A DNA stretch of 7,125 nt from Caldifarciminota bacterium UBA3073 (lineage in GTDB: Bacteria > Hydrothermota > UBA3073), in contig DFBT01000072.1 in the NCBI GenBank assembly GCA_002366725.1, positions 1-7,125 of the forward strand, in the 5' to 3' direction. Positions 1 through 5,534 of the stretch are shown one piece after another. Both the position numbers and the translations under genes were made by a program. The stretch's first letter is position 1. Every line of letters begins with the position of its first letter. Under the pieces are notes generated by a model, which was given only the letters and a program-made list of their open reading frames with translations, searched no databases and was not told where the DNA came from.

Positions 1-20
1 GGTTAATGCATAATCTGAGT

Positions 21-971
21 TTATTTTTTCGCCGTCAGCTTTCCCCTTAATTTTTCGAGCATTATTTTGGTCATTTTACCCAGGTCAAACTCATGCCGCC
101 ATCCCCAGTCGCTTCTTGCTTCTGAATCGTCAATTGTTCTTGGCCAGGAATCGGCAATTTTTTGCCTTTCGTCCGGCTCGTATTCAACTGAAAAGTCCAC
201 CATCTGTTTTTTGATTTCTTCTTCGAGCTCTTTTGCGGAGAAACTAATTGCCGCAAGATTGTAACTCGTTCTGATCTTTATTTTTTCTTTTTCTGCTTCC
301 ATAATCATCAGGGTTGCCCTTATGGCGTCATCCATGTACATCATCGGGAGCACCGTGTCTTCCCTAACAAAGCAAGTATATTTATTTTCCATTATCGCTC
401 CGTAGAAAATATCAACGGCATAGTCTGTCGTACCGCCTCCAGGCTCCGCCTTGTAACTTATGAGTCCCGGATATCTCACGCTTCTCACATCGAGGCAATA
501 TTTAAGGAAATAATACTGGCAAAGCATTTCTCCTGCAAGTTTCGTTACCCCATACATCGTGGTGGGTTCAAGAATTGTACGCTGTGGGGTGTTGTCTCTC
601 GGCGTCGTCGAACCGAATACAGCAATTGAGCTCGCCCAGAAAACTTTGATATCATTTTCCGATGCAATGTCCAGAATATTTTTTAACCCGTTCATGTTAA
701 CATCCCATGCAAGCTGTGGGTTCTTTTCGCCCGTCGCCGAAAGCAGAGACGCCAGATGAAATATCTGGGTTATATTATATTTTTCTATCAGACTTCTTAA
801 ATCCTCTCTATTTCTAACATCTCCCCGCTCAATTACGCCGTCGAAGTTTTCTGGAATGTGCCTGTGCCCAAGAAGAATTACATTCTCCTTCCCGTGCCTT
901 TTTTGCAGTTCTGGAACTAAGTCTGTTCCAATCTGCCCGAAAGGTCCCGTGACAAGGACTTTTTCACTCAT
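21..971 (-). CDS. tdh: L-threonine 3-dehydrogenase, SDR (UDP-galactose epimerase-like) type
   Basis: This 316-residue cytosolic enzyme probably oxidises L-threonine to 2-amino-3-oxobutyrate with NAD+, the first step of threonine breakdown to glycine or aminoacetone. The N-terminal Rossmann motif TGPFGQIG is at residues 8-15. The SDR catalytic set is visible as ASS at 113-115 and YGVTK at 140-144. What separates it from sugar epimerases is the segment YPGLIS...PGGGTTDYAV at 167-186 and the C-terminal SWPRTIDDSEARSDWGW at 275-291, both hallmarks of SDR-type threonine dehydrogenases. The length fits the family (about 310-320). The ATG is preceded by GGGAGGGGG at good spacing and overlaps the stop of a small upstream frame as ATGA, which suggests translational coupling. 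The usual partner, 2-amino-3-ketobutyrate CoA ligase (kbl), is not in the window. The family call is secure; the substrate is inferred from the motifs. Confidence 0.9.
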   Translation of the reverse strand: MSEKVLVTGPFGQIGTDLVPELQKRHGKENVILLGHRHIPENFDGVIERGDVRNREDLRSLIEKYNITQIFHLASLLSATGEKNPQLAWDVNMNGLKNILDIASENDIKVFWASSIAVFGSTTPRDNTPQRTILEPTTMYGVTKLAGEMLCQYYFLKYCLDVRSVRYPGLISYKAEPGGGTTDYAVDIFYGAIMENKYTCFVREDTVLPMMYMDDAIRATLMIMEAEKEKIKIRTSYNLAAISFSAKELEEEIKKQMVDFSVEYEPDERQKIADSWPRTIDDSEARSDWGWRHEFDLGKMTKIMLEKLRGKLTAKK

Positions 972-1125
972 AAGACCCCCTCCCGTGTTTGTAGTTCCTT
1001 AAGTAACACAAAGTAGTCCGTGGCGTCCGAGGGCTCCTCATCGTATTCCAAACCCCCATAGATTCTATAGTATCCTTTACCAAAGGATTACCCTCAAAGT
1101 TATAAGAGAACAACGATTCCCTCAT
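968..1125 (-). pseudogene. Small unrecognised gene split by a -1 frameshift at a G run
   Basis: Between glnS and the threonine dehydrogenase two overlapping frames each look half like a protein. Frame A starts at the ATG at 1125, 16 nt after the glnS stop with AGGAAGG upstream, and begins MRESLFSYNFEGNPL, reaching ESMG near 1056; beyond that it becomes Arg/Thr-rich and unconvincing. Frame B carries LEYDEEPSDATDYFVLLKEL and ends in a TGA at 968-970 that overlaps the dehydrogenase ATG. Adding one G to the five-G run in ATGGGGGTTTGG joins them into one 52-residue acidic protein with no stops. This could be a sequencing or assembly indel, a real disabling mutation, or programmed frameshifting. 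I do not recognise the family. The spacing to both neighbours supports a genuine operon member. Confidence 0.5.
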
Positions 1126-1141
1126 TTAACACCCGACCTTC

Positions 1142-2842
1142 CTAACCATTTCTCAACGCTTCCTCGATCTTTGCCCATGTATCACGCAACGATACCGTGC
1201 GGTTGAATACGAGTTTTCCATCGGACGAATCGGGGTCAACGCAGAAATAACCCAACCTAAAGAACTGATATCGACTTCCGGGTTTTGCACCCGCAAGACT
1301 GGATTCAACCTTACATGCGGTCAAAGTCTCCAACGAGTGCAGATTCAAATTAGCTCTGAAATCGGAGCCCTCCCCTACATCGTCTGGATTTTCTTTCAGG
1401 AAGAGATGATCGTACAATCGCACTTCCGCATCGATGGCATGAGCGGCAGAAACCCAGTGCAGGGTACCCTTGACCTTGCGTCCAGCCTTTGCTTCACCGC
1501 TTTTGGTCTCGGGATCATAGCTGCAGTGTAGCTCAATCACCTCACCGGTCTTTTCATCCCTGACGACCCGTTCACATTTGATAATATAGGCATGTTTGAG
1601 ACGCGCCTCACGACCAGGTGCCAAACGGAACCACTTTTTCGGGGGAGGCTCACGGAAATCATCTCGTTCGATATAAAGAACGCGAGAAAAAGGAACTTTA
1701 CGAGTTCCCATACCGGCATCCTCGGGATTGTTTATTGCTACCAACTCTTCTACACTATCTTCCGGATAGTTGTCTATGACTAAACGCAAGGGTCGCAACA
1801 CAGCCATCACACGAGTGGCTCGTTTATTCAAATCCTGGCGGATATAGTGTTCTAACAGAGCTATATCGATTGTGCTCTCATTCTTGGCAACTCCGATGCG
1901 CTCACAAAAATCTCGTATTGCTTCCGGTGTATAGCCGCGTCTTCGAAAACCTGAAATTGTCGGCATCCGCGGATCGTCCCATCCGTTTACATATCCTTCT
2001 TCTACCAGTTGACGAAGCTTTCGCTTGCTCAGAATAGTACGGCTGAGGTTGAGGCGAGCAAACTCGATTTGCCGTGGATGATGGATGTCCAATTGGTCAA
2101 GAAACCAGTCATACAGGGGACGATGATCTTCGAATTCCAGCGTGCAAATCGAGTGGGTAATGCCCTCGATGGAATCAGACTGACCATGGGCAAAGTCGTA
2201 TGTGGGATAGATGCACCATTTGTCACCAGTGCGGTGATGCGTCGCATGCAGGATGCGGTACATGACGGGATCACGCATGTTCAAATTTGCAGAGGACATA
2301 TCGATTTTCGCTCGAAGCACATAGGCACCGTCTTCAAACTCTCCCGCCCGCATACGCTCAAACAAATCCAAATTCTCCTCAACCGAACGATTCCGACAGG
2401 GACTTTCCCTGCCCGGTTCAGTCAAGGTGCCACGGTGTTCTCTAATTTCATCGGGAGTCAAGCTGTCAACATATGCCTTTCCTTTTTTGATTAACTGCAC
2501 GGCAAACTCGTATAGCTTATCAAAGTAATCGGATGCGTAAAACAGCCTGTCTTCCCAGTCGAACCCCAACCAGCGAATATCACCTATGATCGATTCTACG
2601 AATTCAGCCTGTTCTTTGGTGGGATTGGTATCATCGAATCGTAAATTGCACAAGCCTCCGAATTCTTTGGCAATGCCGAAATTGAGACATATAGACTTGG
2701 CGTGTCCAATATGCAGATAACCATTCGGCTCTGGTGGAAATCGGGTATGAACTCGACCATCGTATTTATTTGTCTTTATGTCTTCCCCAATAATATCTCG
2801 GATAAAATCAGAAGGGGAGACAGAATTTGTCGGTATTTTCAT
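1142..2842 (-). CDS. glnS: Glutaminyl-tRNA synthetase
   Basis: This 566-residue class I synthetase ligates glutamine to tRNA-Gln in the cytoplasm; the E. coli enzyme is about 554 residues. The ATP-binding HIGH motif is at 44-47 within PPEPNGYLHIGHAKS, and the KMSKS-equivalent is LSKRK at 271-275. RFDDTNP at 68-74 and the stretch YPTYDFAHGQSDSIEG at 212-227, followed by THSICTLEFEDHRPLYDW, are GlnRS signatures rather than GluRS ones. The C-terminal part from about 345 on matches the two beta-barrel anticodon-binding domains. The ATG at 2842 has AGGAGG at 2854-2859 with an 11-nt spacer. It follows a methyltransferase gene by 73 nt and is followed 16 nt later by a small gene. Its presence implies direct glutaminylation, not only the GatCAB route. 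No truncation is seen. Confidence 0.98.
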   Translation of the reverse strand: MKIPTNSVSPSDFIRDIIGEDIKTNKYDGRVHTRFPPEPNGYLHIGHAKSICLNFGIAKEFGGLCNLRFDDTNPTKEQAEFVESIIGDIRWLGFDWEDRLFYASDYFDKLYEFAVQLIKKGKAYVDSLTPDEIREHRGTLTEPGRESPCRNRSVEENLDLFERMRAGEFEDGAYVLRAKIDMSSANLNMRDPVMYRILHATHHRTGDKWCIYPTYDFAHGQSDSIEGITHSICTLEFEDHRPLYDWFLDQLDIHHPRQIEFARLNLSRTILSKRKLRQLVEEGYVNGWDDPRMPTISGFRRRGYTPEAIRDFCERIGVAKNESTIDIALLEHYIRQDLNKRATRVMAVLRPLRLVIDNYPEDSVEELVAINNPEDAGMGTRKVPFSRVLYIERDDFREPPPKKWFRLAPGREARLKHAYIIKCERVVRDEKTGEVIELHCSYDPETKSGEAKAGRKVKGTLHWVSAAHAIDAEVRLYDHLFLKENPDDVGEGSDFRANLNLHSLETLTACKVESSLAGAKPGSRYQFFRLGYFCVDPDSSDGKLVFNRTVSLRDTWAKIEEALRNG

Positions 2843-2875
2843 AGCCTCTATTTCCTCCTGTAGTTAACAAATCTT

Positions 2876-2900
2876 GCGCCATTATTTTACCTAACGGCGC
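2876..2900 (-). other. Intergenic hairpin between methyltransferase gene and glnS
   Basis: GCGCC at 2876-2880 pairs with GGCGC at 2896-2900. The stem extends inward as TTA/TAA plus a G-T wobble, giving about nine pairs around a seven-base loop. No U-tract follows on the minus strand, so it does not look like a standard intrinsic terminator. It may be an mRNA processing or attenuation structure, or a decayed repeat. The sequence just before it (AGAAGGAG at the end of the methyltransferase gene) resembles an orphan ribosome site with no good start codon after it. Confidence 0.35.
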
Positions 2901-2915
2901 TTATAATTTCTCCTT

Positions 2916-3710
2916 CTAAATTCTTTCCCCATATAGAACCAGGTGTCTTGACATTCCCTTAACAGAAGGCTCTTTACTCAATCTTAGCAGCATTTCAGCT
3001 ACCTGCCTGAAGAATTTTTCATCCCAATTGCGAGACTCTCGGACTTTTTCTGGGATGGGAAGCACATTCAGCCAGCCACAAACAGCATATATATCGATAA
3101 CTCTGATTCCCTCTGCTTCAAACAACTTTCTTGCGTCCTCGGCGGTGACAGCCCTGTGTTTCTCTTCGTCGTGGTAGATATAATCCAAACGCGATTTGAT
3201 TAGCGCAAGAGCCGATGCAGGGTCTTCCGGGAGTAAATCAATGGCTTCCCTACATCTGTTCATTAGAAATATTGAAATTTTTCCTCCCCTCTTTGTTACC
3301 CGTATAAGCTCATTCGCAGCCTCGATCATCCCATCCCAGCAGAGGATAAAATCGAAACTCTCGTCGGGAAAAGGGAGATCGCCGACATCGCATTCTAATA
3401 TTTTCACTTTATCTGAGATTCTTTCTTTGATTAATTTTTGCTTTGCCACATTTATCATCCCGGTAGAAATGTCGCACAGGGTAACTGAATATCCCATCTT
3501 TGCCAAAGGCAGTGTTATCCTTCCAGTACCGCCGGCGGCATCTAATATCTTTGCATCTCTGTTTTGGGGGAGACGTCCTTTTAATAGCTCCCACTCCACA
3601 TAGTGTTCAACTGCGCCCTCAAAACGCTCATACCACCCATCATATCTATTAGCATGCTCGTTCCACCTCTTTCTAACTCTTTCGATGTCTTTAGGTCTAT
3701 CTTCTGCCAT
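2916..3710 (-). CDS. Class I SAM-dependent methyltransferase, substrate unknown
   Basis: This is a 264-residue soluble protein with a seven-strand methyltransferase core. Motif I is ILDAAGGTGRIT at 55-66, the acidic residue ending strand 2 is D80 (TLCD), the segment CDVGDLPFPDESFDFILC at 107-124 covers motifs II-III, and the post-motif strand is VTKRGGKISIFL at 138-149. The C-terminal third (from about 160) should set substrate choice and has no feature I can tie to a reaction. The ATG at 3710 has AGGAGG at 3721-3726, spacer 10. It is the first gene after a perfect-consensus promoter at 3954-3982, with a leader of roughly 235 nt, and precedes glnS by 73 nt, so the two are probably co-transcribed. 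Calls such as ubiquinone or biotin-pathway methyltransferase would be overreach. Confidence 0.85.
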   Translation of the reverse strand: MAEDRPKDIERVRKRWNEHANRYDGWYERFEGAVEHYVEWELLKGRLPQNRDAKILDAAGGTGRITLPLAKMGYSVTLCDISTGMINVAKQKLIKERISDKVKILECDVGDLPFPDESFDFILCWDGMIEAANELIRVTKRGGKISIFLMNRCREAIDLLPEDPASALALIKSRLDYIYHDEEKHRAVTAEDARKLFEAEGIRVIDIYAVCGWLNVLPIPEKVRESRNWDEKFFRQVAEMLLRLSKEPSVKGMSRHLVLYGERI

Positions 3711-3829
3711 TCTGATCTTCCCTCCTTAACATTCCAGCAAATCCGATTAAAGTTCTCGGACTTCGCAAAGCCCGTGATAATAATTACCTGTCTGCCCCCA
3801 AGCAGGAAAGGCGTCAAGATAATTTCTTG

Positions 3830-3870
3830 CCTGCCTACCGGTCCCTACGGATCCGCATGGACAGGCAGGC
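3830..3870. repeat. 41-bp palindromic repeat, copy 1
   Basis: The 41 bases are identical to 5397-5437. The ends pair as GCCTGCCT (3829-3836) with AGGCAGGC (3863-3870). Inside are GTCC (3841-3844) with GGAC (3859-3862) and a central perfect palindrome CGGATCCG (3848-3855). It behaves like a REP/MITE-type intergenic palindrome. A related partial core, ATCCGTATGGA versus ATCCGCATGGA, recurs at about 3924-3934, so this leader may hold a second, diverged piece. Confidence 0.85.
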
Positions 3871-3896
3871 GTGTCTCAAGACACGCCATCGGCGTG
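3868..3896. repeat. Overlapping alternative hairpins
   Basis: GGCGTGTC (3868-3875) pairs with GACACGCC (3880-3887) around a TCAA loop. The second arm can instead pair as CACGCC (3882-3887) with GGCGTG (3891-3896) around ATC. The two folds exclude each other, and the first shares bases with the end of the 41-bp repeat. Function is unknown. Confidence 0.5.
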
Positions 3897-3922
3897 GAAT
3901 CAATTTGTGTTGTCCATCTCAA

Positions 3923-3942
3923 GATCCGTATGGATACGGATC
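3923..3942. repeat. Nine-pair perfect hairpin at the predicted transcript start
   Basis: GATCCGTAT (3923-3931) and ATACGGATC (3934-3942) are perfect inverted repeats separated by GG. They lie within about 5-25 nt of the expected transcription start (near 3947), so the mRNA would begin with a stable stem that could protect its 5' end or affect promoter escape. Confidence 0.6.
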
Positions 3943-3953
3943 CTTCGGATATA

Positions 3954-3982
3954 ATTATATAGCACAATCTTGCTTTTGTCAA
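3954..3982 (-). promoter_or_regulatory. Perfect-consensus sigma70 promoter for the methyltransferase-glnS unit
   Basis: On the minus strand TTGACA (3977-3982) is separated by exactly 17 bases from TATAAT (3954-3959). Both hexamers match consensus fully. Transcription should start near 3947 and run toward the methyltransferase gene at 3710. The same block, with a few spacer changes, recurs at 5283-5311. The promoter lies just past the break in a transposase remnant and inside its residual open frame. Confidence 0.85.
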
Positions 3983-4004
3983 GGGAAAAAATAGATGGGA
4001 AATT

Positions 4005-4049
4005 ATGATAAAACGCACCAGGATATTCAATGCGAGGTTTCCTTGCCAT
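4005..4049 (-). pseudogene. 5' stub of a REP-associated tyrosine (IS200-like Y1) transposase
   Basis: From the ATG at 4049 the frame reads MARKPRIEYPGAFYH, the characteristic N-terminus of RAYT/TnpA_REP proteins, which mobilise or maintain REP palindromes. The family then normally continues with V followed by an Arg-Gly-Asn segment, but here the sequence departs after His15 and the catalytic HUH and Tyr motifs are absent. The residual frame runs on as unrelated sequence to a stop near 3900, passing through the promoter at 3954-3982. The rest of the gene is not in the window. No good Shine-Dalgarno site precedes the ATG. The upstream 4050-4115 contains GGGTCA twice, which may be part of the old element's end. 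Confidence 0.75.
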
Positions 4050-4120
4050 ATATTGATAATATCATAATGACCCTACCTTTTCGAGTCTATATTTCAGTTT
4101 TCAGCCTGACCCCGGTTATA

Positions 4121-4492
4121 CTAATCGTCTACTATGTTCAGTACATATGTTTTCGTGTTCTTGCCGTTGGCAGAGGTTACCACGATGTTTACGACGAAAT
4201 CTGGCGGCGATGTTTGGATGGTAATCTGCTGGCCGGACTCTACAACAGTACCGTTCACTTTAATGGTTGCCGAATTGTTCTCCGCGGTGGCTGTTAGGGA
4301 AAAACTGCGAGGATATCCGTCAAATGTGACTGAATATACCGTAATGTTCGGCGAAAAAGATGGAGAAAACTGTGCGTTTGGAATCGAAAGTGCTTTAAGA
4401 TTGGCGTTTGACTGGAAATCGCTACCGGAGTCGAATAAACCGCAAGATGCGGCCACGAGCATGAGAACCAAACATAAGTAATTTCGTGCCAT
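4121..4492 (-). CDS. Small lipoprotein with a cadherin-like beta-sandwich domain
   Basis: This is a 123-residue protein predicted to be exported and lipid-anchored. The signal peptide is MARNYLCLVLMLVAAS, with lipobox VAAS-C and Cys17 as the modified residue, followed by a Gly/Ser/Asp linker to about 30. Residues 31-121 match the bacterial cadherin-like domain (Pfam PF12733 type): LKALSIPNAQFSPSFSPN, a YSVTF strand, the ATIKVNG turn and the closing TSANGKNTKTYVLNI. Such domains are found on surface proteins and are generally thought to bind or support other surface components; no enzymatic role is expected. The ATG at 4492 is preferred over an upstream TTG at 4513 because AGAAGGGGTGAG lies between them. 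It follows the zinc-binding protein gene by 114 nt. Confidence 0.85.
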   Translation of the reverse strand: MARNYLCLVLMLVAASCGLFDSGSDFQSNANLKALSIPNAQFSPSFSPNITVYSVTFDGYPRSFSLTATAENNSATIKVNGTVVESGQQITIQTSPPDFVVNIVVTSANGKNTKTYVLNIVDD

Positions 4493-4501
4493 AATTAACT
4501 C

Positions 4502-4510
4502 ACCCCTTCT
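4502..4510 (-). promoter_or_regulatory. Ribosome binding site deciding the lipoprotein start
   Basis: AGAAGGGGTGAG lies upstream of the ATG at 4492, with AAGGGG ten bases and GGTGAG six bases before it. An open frame extends to a TTG at 4513, but that would place the Shine-Dalgarno inside the coding region and add charged residues before the signal peptide, so the shorter form is chosen. Confidence 0.7.
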
Positions 4511-4523
4511 CAAGCAATGGATA

Positions 4524-4549
4524 CTCTGAACTTGCGGATTTCGCCAGAG
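4524..4549 (-). other. Possible bulged hairpin in the lipoprotein leader
   Basis: CTCTG (4524-4528) pairs with CAGAG (4545-4549), and GCG (4534-4536) with CGC (4542-4544), leaving a five-base bulge. Further upstream AGGC/GCCT can form a short stem near 4576-4590. No known riboswitch was recognised, no gene was found in 4493-4606, and neither stem has a U-tract. Confidence 0.25.
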
Positions 4550-4606
4550 CCCTTGCAGTCAGGTGTAAACCCTGGTTAGGCTTTTAATGCCTGCTGTTCC
4601 TACTTA

Positions 4607-4747
4607 TTATACACATTCTTTGCAGTATTTTTTCTTTGTAGATGTACTTTGACAGTCTGGACAGTATTTCCTTCCGCAACTCAGGCACGTCGTCAGTTTC
4701 GATTCTTCTACTGCCTTCCCACAAACTTGGCACTTCTTTTTTGCCAT
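4607..4747 (-). CDS. 46-residue zinc-binding protein with four CxxC pairs
   Basis: Translation from the ATG at 4747 gives 46 residues starting MAKKKCQVCGKA and ending KKKYCKECV. The eight cysteines form four CxxC pairs: C6/C9, C21/C24, C29/C32 and C42/C45. Two of the pairs have a following CG or YC context typical of zinc ribbons and treble clefs, so two zinc sites are likely. The protein is rich in lysine. GGAGGTGA at 4753-4760, five bases before the start, is an almost ideal Shine-Dalgarno site and strongly supports this frame over a longer Cys-poor frame on the same strand. It lies 61 nt after the membrane protein gene and 114 nt before the lipoprotein gene. Function is unknown; a nucleic-acid or protein-protein adaptor is possible. 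Confidence 0.8.
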   Translation of the reverse strand: MAKKKCQVCGKAVEESKLTTCLSCGRKYCPDCQSTSTKKKYCKECV

Positions 4748-4752
4748 TTCTC

Positions 4753-4760
4753 TCACCTCC
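4753..4760 (-). promoter_or_regulatory. Near-ideal Shine-Dalgarno site of the zinc-binding protein
   Basis: GGAGGTGA is complementary to the 16S rRNA 3' end over its whole length and sits five bases before the ATG at 4747. It is the main reason to accept such a short gene. Confidence 0.8.
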
Positions 4761-4808
4761 TCTCAATCAAATGTTTTCTATCCTATTCTTAATTCAAATT
4801 TTAAAATA

Positions 4809-5177
4809 TCAAGAAATATTATTTATCATTTTGCTTCCCAATCGAATATAATAAATTCCAATCAATAAAATAGTTATACCGATAAAAAAGGCTGTAATTG
4901 TTAAAAGAATGACTGGTTCGGAAGTCATTTCAGATATTGGTCGCAAGAGTCCTGGAGAATAGATAATATCTCTTTGAACTTTAAGATAAAAAATAACCGA
5001 AATTATAGACACTATAGAACCGACTATAATCCCCGTTAGTCCATATTTTTTATAAGGTAAGTTAACTCGTTTAAGAATTCGGCTTTTTATTCTCTTTCTC
5101 GTAATGTATAAGACAGCCAAACATAGTATAAGAAAAATAAATAATGTAGTATATCCAGGTATGCTAAAGGTAAACAT
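4809..5177 (-). CDS. Three-helix membrane protein, unrecognised
   Basis: This 122-residue protein has three strongly hydrophobic helices at about 7-25 (TTLFIFLILCLAVLYI), 47-66 (GLTGIIVGSIVSIISVIFYL) and 89-110 (VILLTITAFFIGITILLIG). A basic loop after helix 1 (RKRIKSRILKR) suggests that this loop is cytoplasmic by the positive-inside rule. No catalytic motif is visible and I do not recognise the family. The ATG at 5177 has AAGGAG at 5185-5190 with a 7-nt spacer. Two promoters lie upstream (5208-5235 and 5283-5311). It heads a probable unit with the zinc-binding protein and the lipoprotein. Its DNA is noticeably more AT-rich than glnS. Confidence 0.75.
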   Translation of the reverse strand: MFTFSIPGYTTLFIFLILCLAVLYITRKRIKSRILKRVNLPYKKYGLTGIIVGSIVSIISVIFYLKVQRDIIYSPGLLRPISEMTSEPVILLTITAFFIGITILLIGIYYIRLGSKMINNIS

Positions 5178-5207
5178 TTAATTTCTCCTTCTGAAATGGA
5201 TATTGAT

Positions 5208-5235
5208 ATTTTATTTAAATAATTATGCTTGTCAA
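5208..5235 (-). promoter_or_regulatory. Proximal sigma70-type promoter of the membrane protein gene
   Basis: TTGACA (5230-5235), 16 bases, then TAAAAT (5208-5213) on the minus strand: a full -35 and five of six -10 matches. Transcription would start near 5201, leaving a leader of about 24 nt before the ATG at 5177. Confidence 0.6.
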
Positions 5236-5282
5236 CCCAGGTTTATCTGTACTAATAAATTTACAATCACGGCTGTTGTATA

Positions 5283-5311
5283 ATTATATAGTACAATCAC
5301 AATTTTGTCAA
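5283..5311 (-). promoter_or_regulatory. Distal perfect-consensus promoter, second copy of the block at 3954-3982
   Basis: TTGACA (5306-5311), 17 bases, then TATAAT (5283-5288) on the minus strand. Aligned with 3951-3983, about 28 of 33 bases are the same, the differences being almost all in the spacer. It lies about 100 nt upstream of the membrane protein start and probably acts with the proximal promoter. Confidence 0.8.
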
Positions 5312-5392
5312 GCAAAAACAAAGGGAGAATATGGTGAATTGTAGAAAAACAGTCTGCTATTTGTGTTGCGAGAACAAATCTTTTTAAAATTC

Positions 5393-5495
5393 ACTACCTG
5401 CCTACCGGTCCCTACGGATCCGCATGGACAGGCAGGCCTGCCCTCCGTCTGTTTGCCTGTCTACCCCCACCAAGACGGGACGGGCAACAGGTAGT
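5393..5495. repeat. 103-bp nested palindromic element containing copy 2 of the 41-bp repeat
   Basis: The outer ends are perfect inverted repeats, ACTACCTG (5393-5400) and CAGGTAGT (5488-5495). Inside are the 41-bp repeat (5397-5437, identical to 3830-3870) and a second stem, GCCC plus CCGTCT (5440-5450) with AGACGG plus GGGC (5473-5485), interrupted by single-base bulges. It also holds CCTGTCTACCCCCA (5456-5469), a one-mismatch copy of 3787-3800. No open frame or transposase is inside. It is MITE- or REP-like, presumably moved in trans. The remaining 5178-5534 holds only the two promoters; no gene was found. Confidence 0.75.
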
Positions 5496-5534
5496 TATGT
5501 GTTTGGTGATAGTGCGAACGAAGGGGCATATTTA

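Larger units (their letters stand above)
3711..3953 (-). other. Structured 5' leader of the methyltransferase-glnS unit
   Basis: This is the transcribed leader downstream of the 3954-3982 promoter. It holds no convincing gene. It contains a nine-pair hairpin (3923-3942), two mutually exclusive hairpins (3868-3887 and 3882-3896), the 41-bp repeat (3830-3870), a module CCTGTCTGCCCCCA (3787-3800), and a short stem (3739-3763) just before the Shine-Dalgarno site. No known riboswitch class was recognised. Most of this structure is best explained by palindromic repeats inserted between promoter and gene. Confidence 0.5.

Noticed and set aside
972..1141. tRNA or riboswitch in the glnS-dehydrogenase gap
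   Set aside because: No cloverleaf, CCA end or known aptamer core could be found; a split small gene explains the interval better.
2009..2494. 161-codon open frame on the plus strand
   Set aside because: It lies wholly inside glnS on the opposite strand; the glnS translation has full family motifs through this stretch, and the plus-strand product has no recognisable features or ribosome site.
4584..4766. 60-codon minus-strand frame over the zinc-binding protein gene
   Set aside because: It is in a different frame from the ATG with the ideal Shine-Dalgarno at 4753-4760; its product is a low-complexity shadow, while the alternative frame gives four CxxC pairs.
5331..5387. Plus-strand 18-codon Cys-rich mini-frame (MVNCRKTVCYLCCENKSF)
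   Set aside because: The purine run before it is only three bases from the ATG, there is no plus-strand promoter or following gene to regulate, and the region is better explained as flank of the repeated minus-strand promoter.
3787..5495. CRISPR array from the recurring palindromes
   Set aside because: There are only two distant copies with genes between them, no regular spacers and no cas genes.
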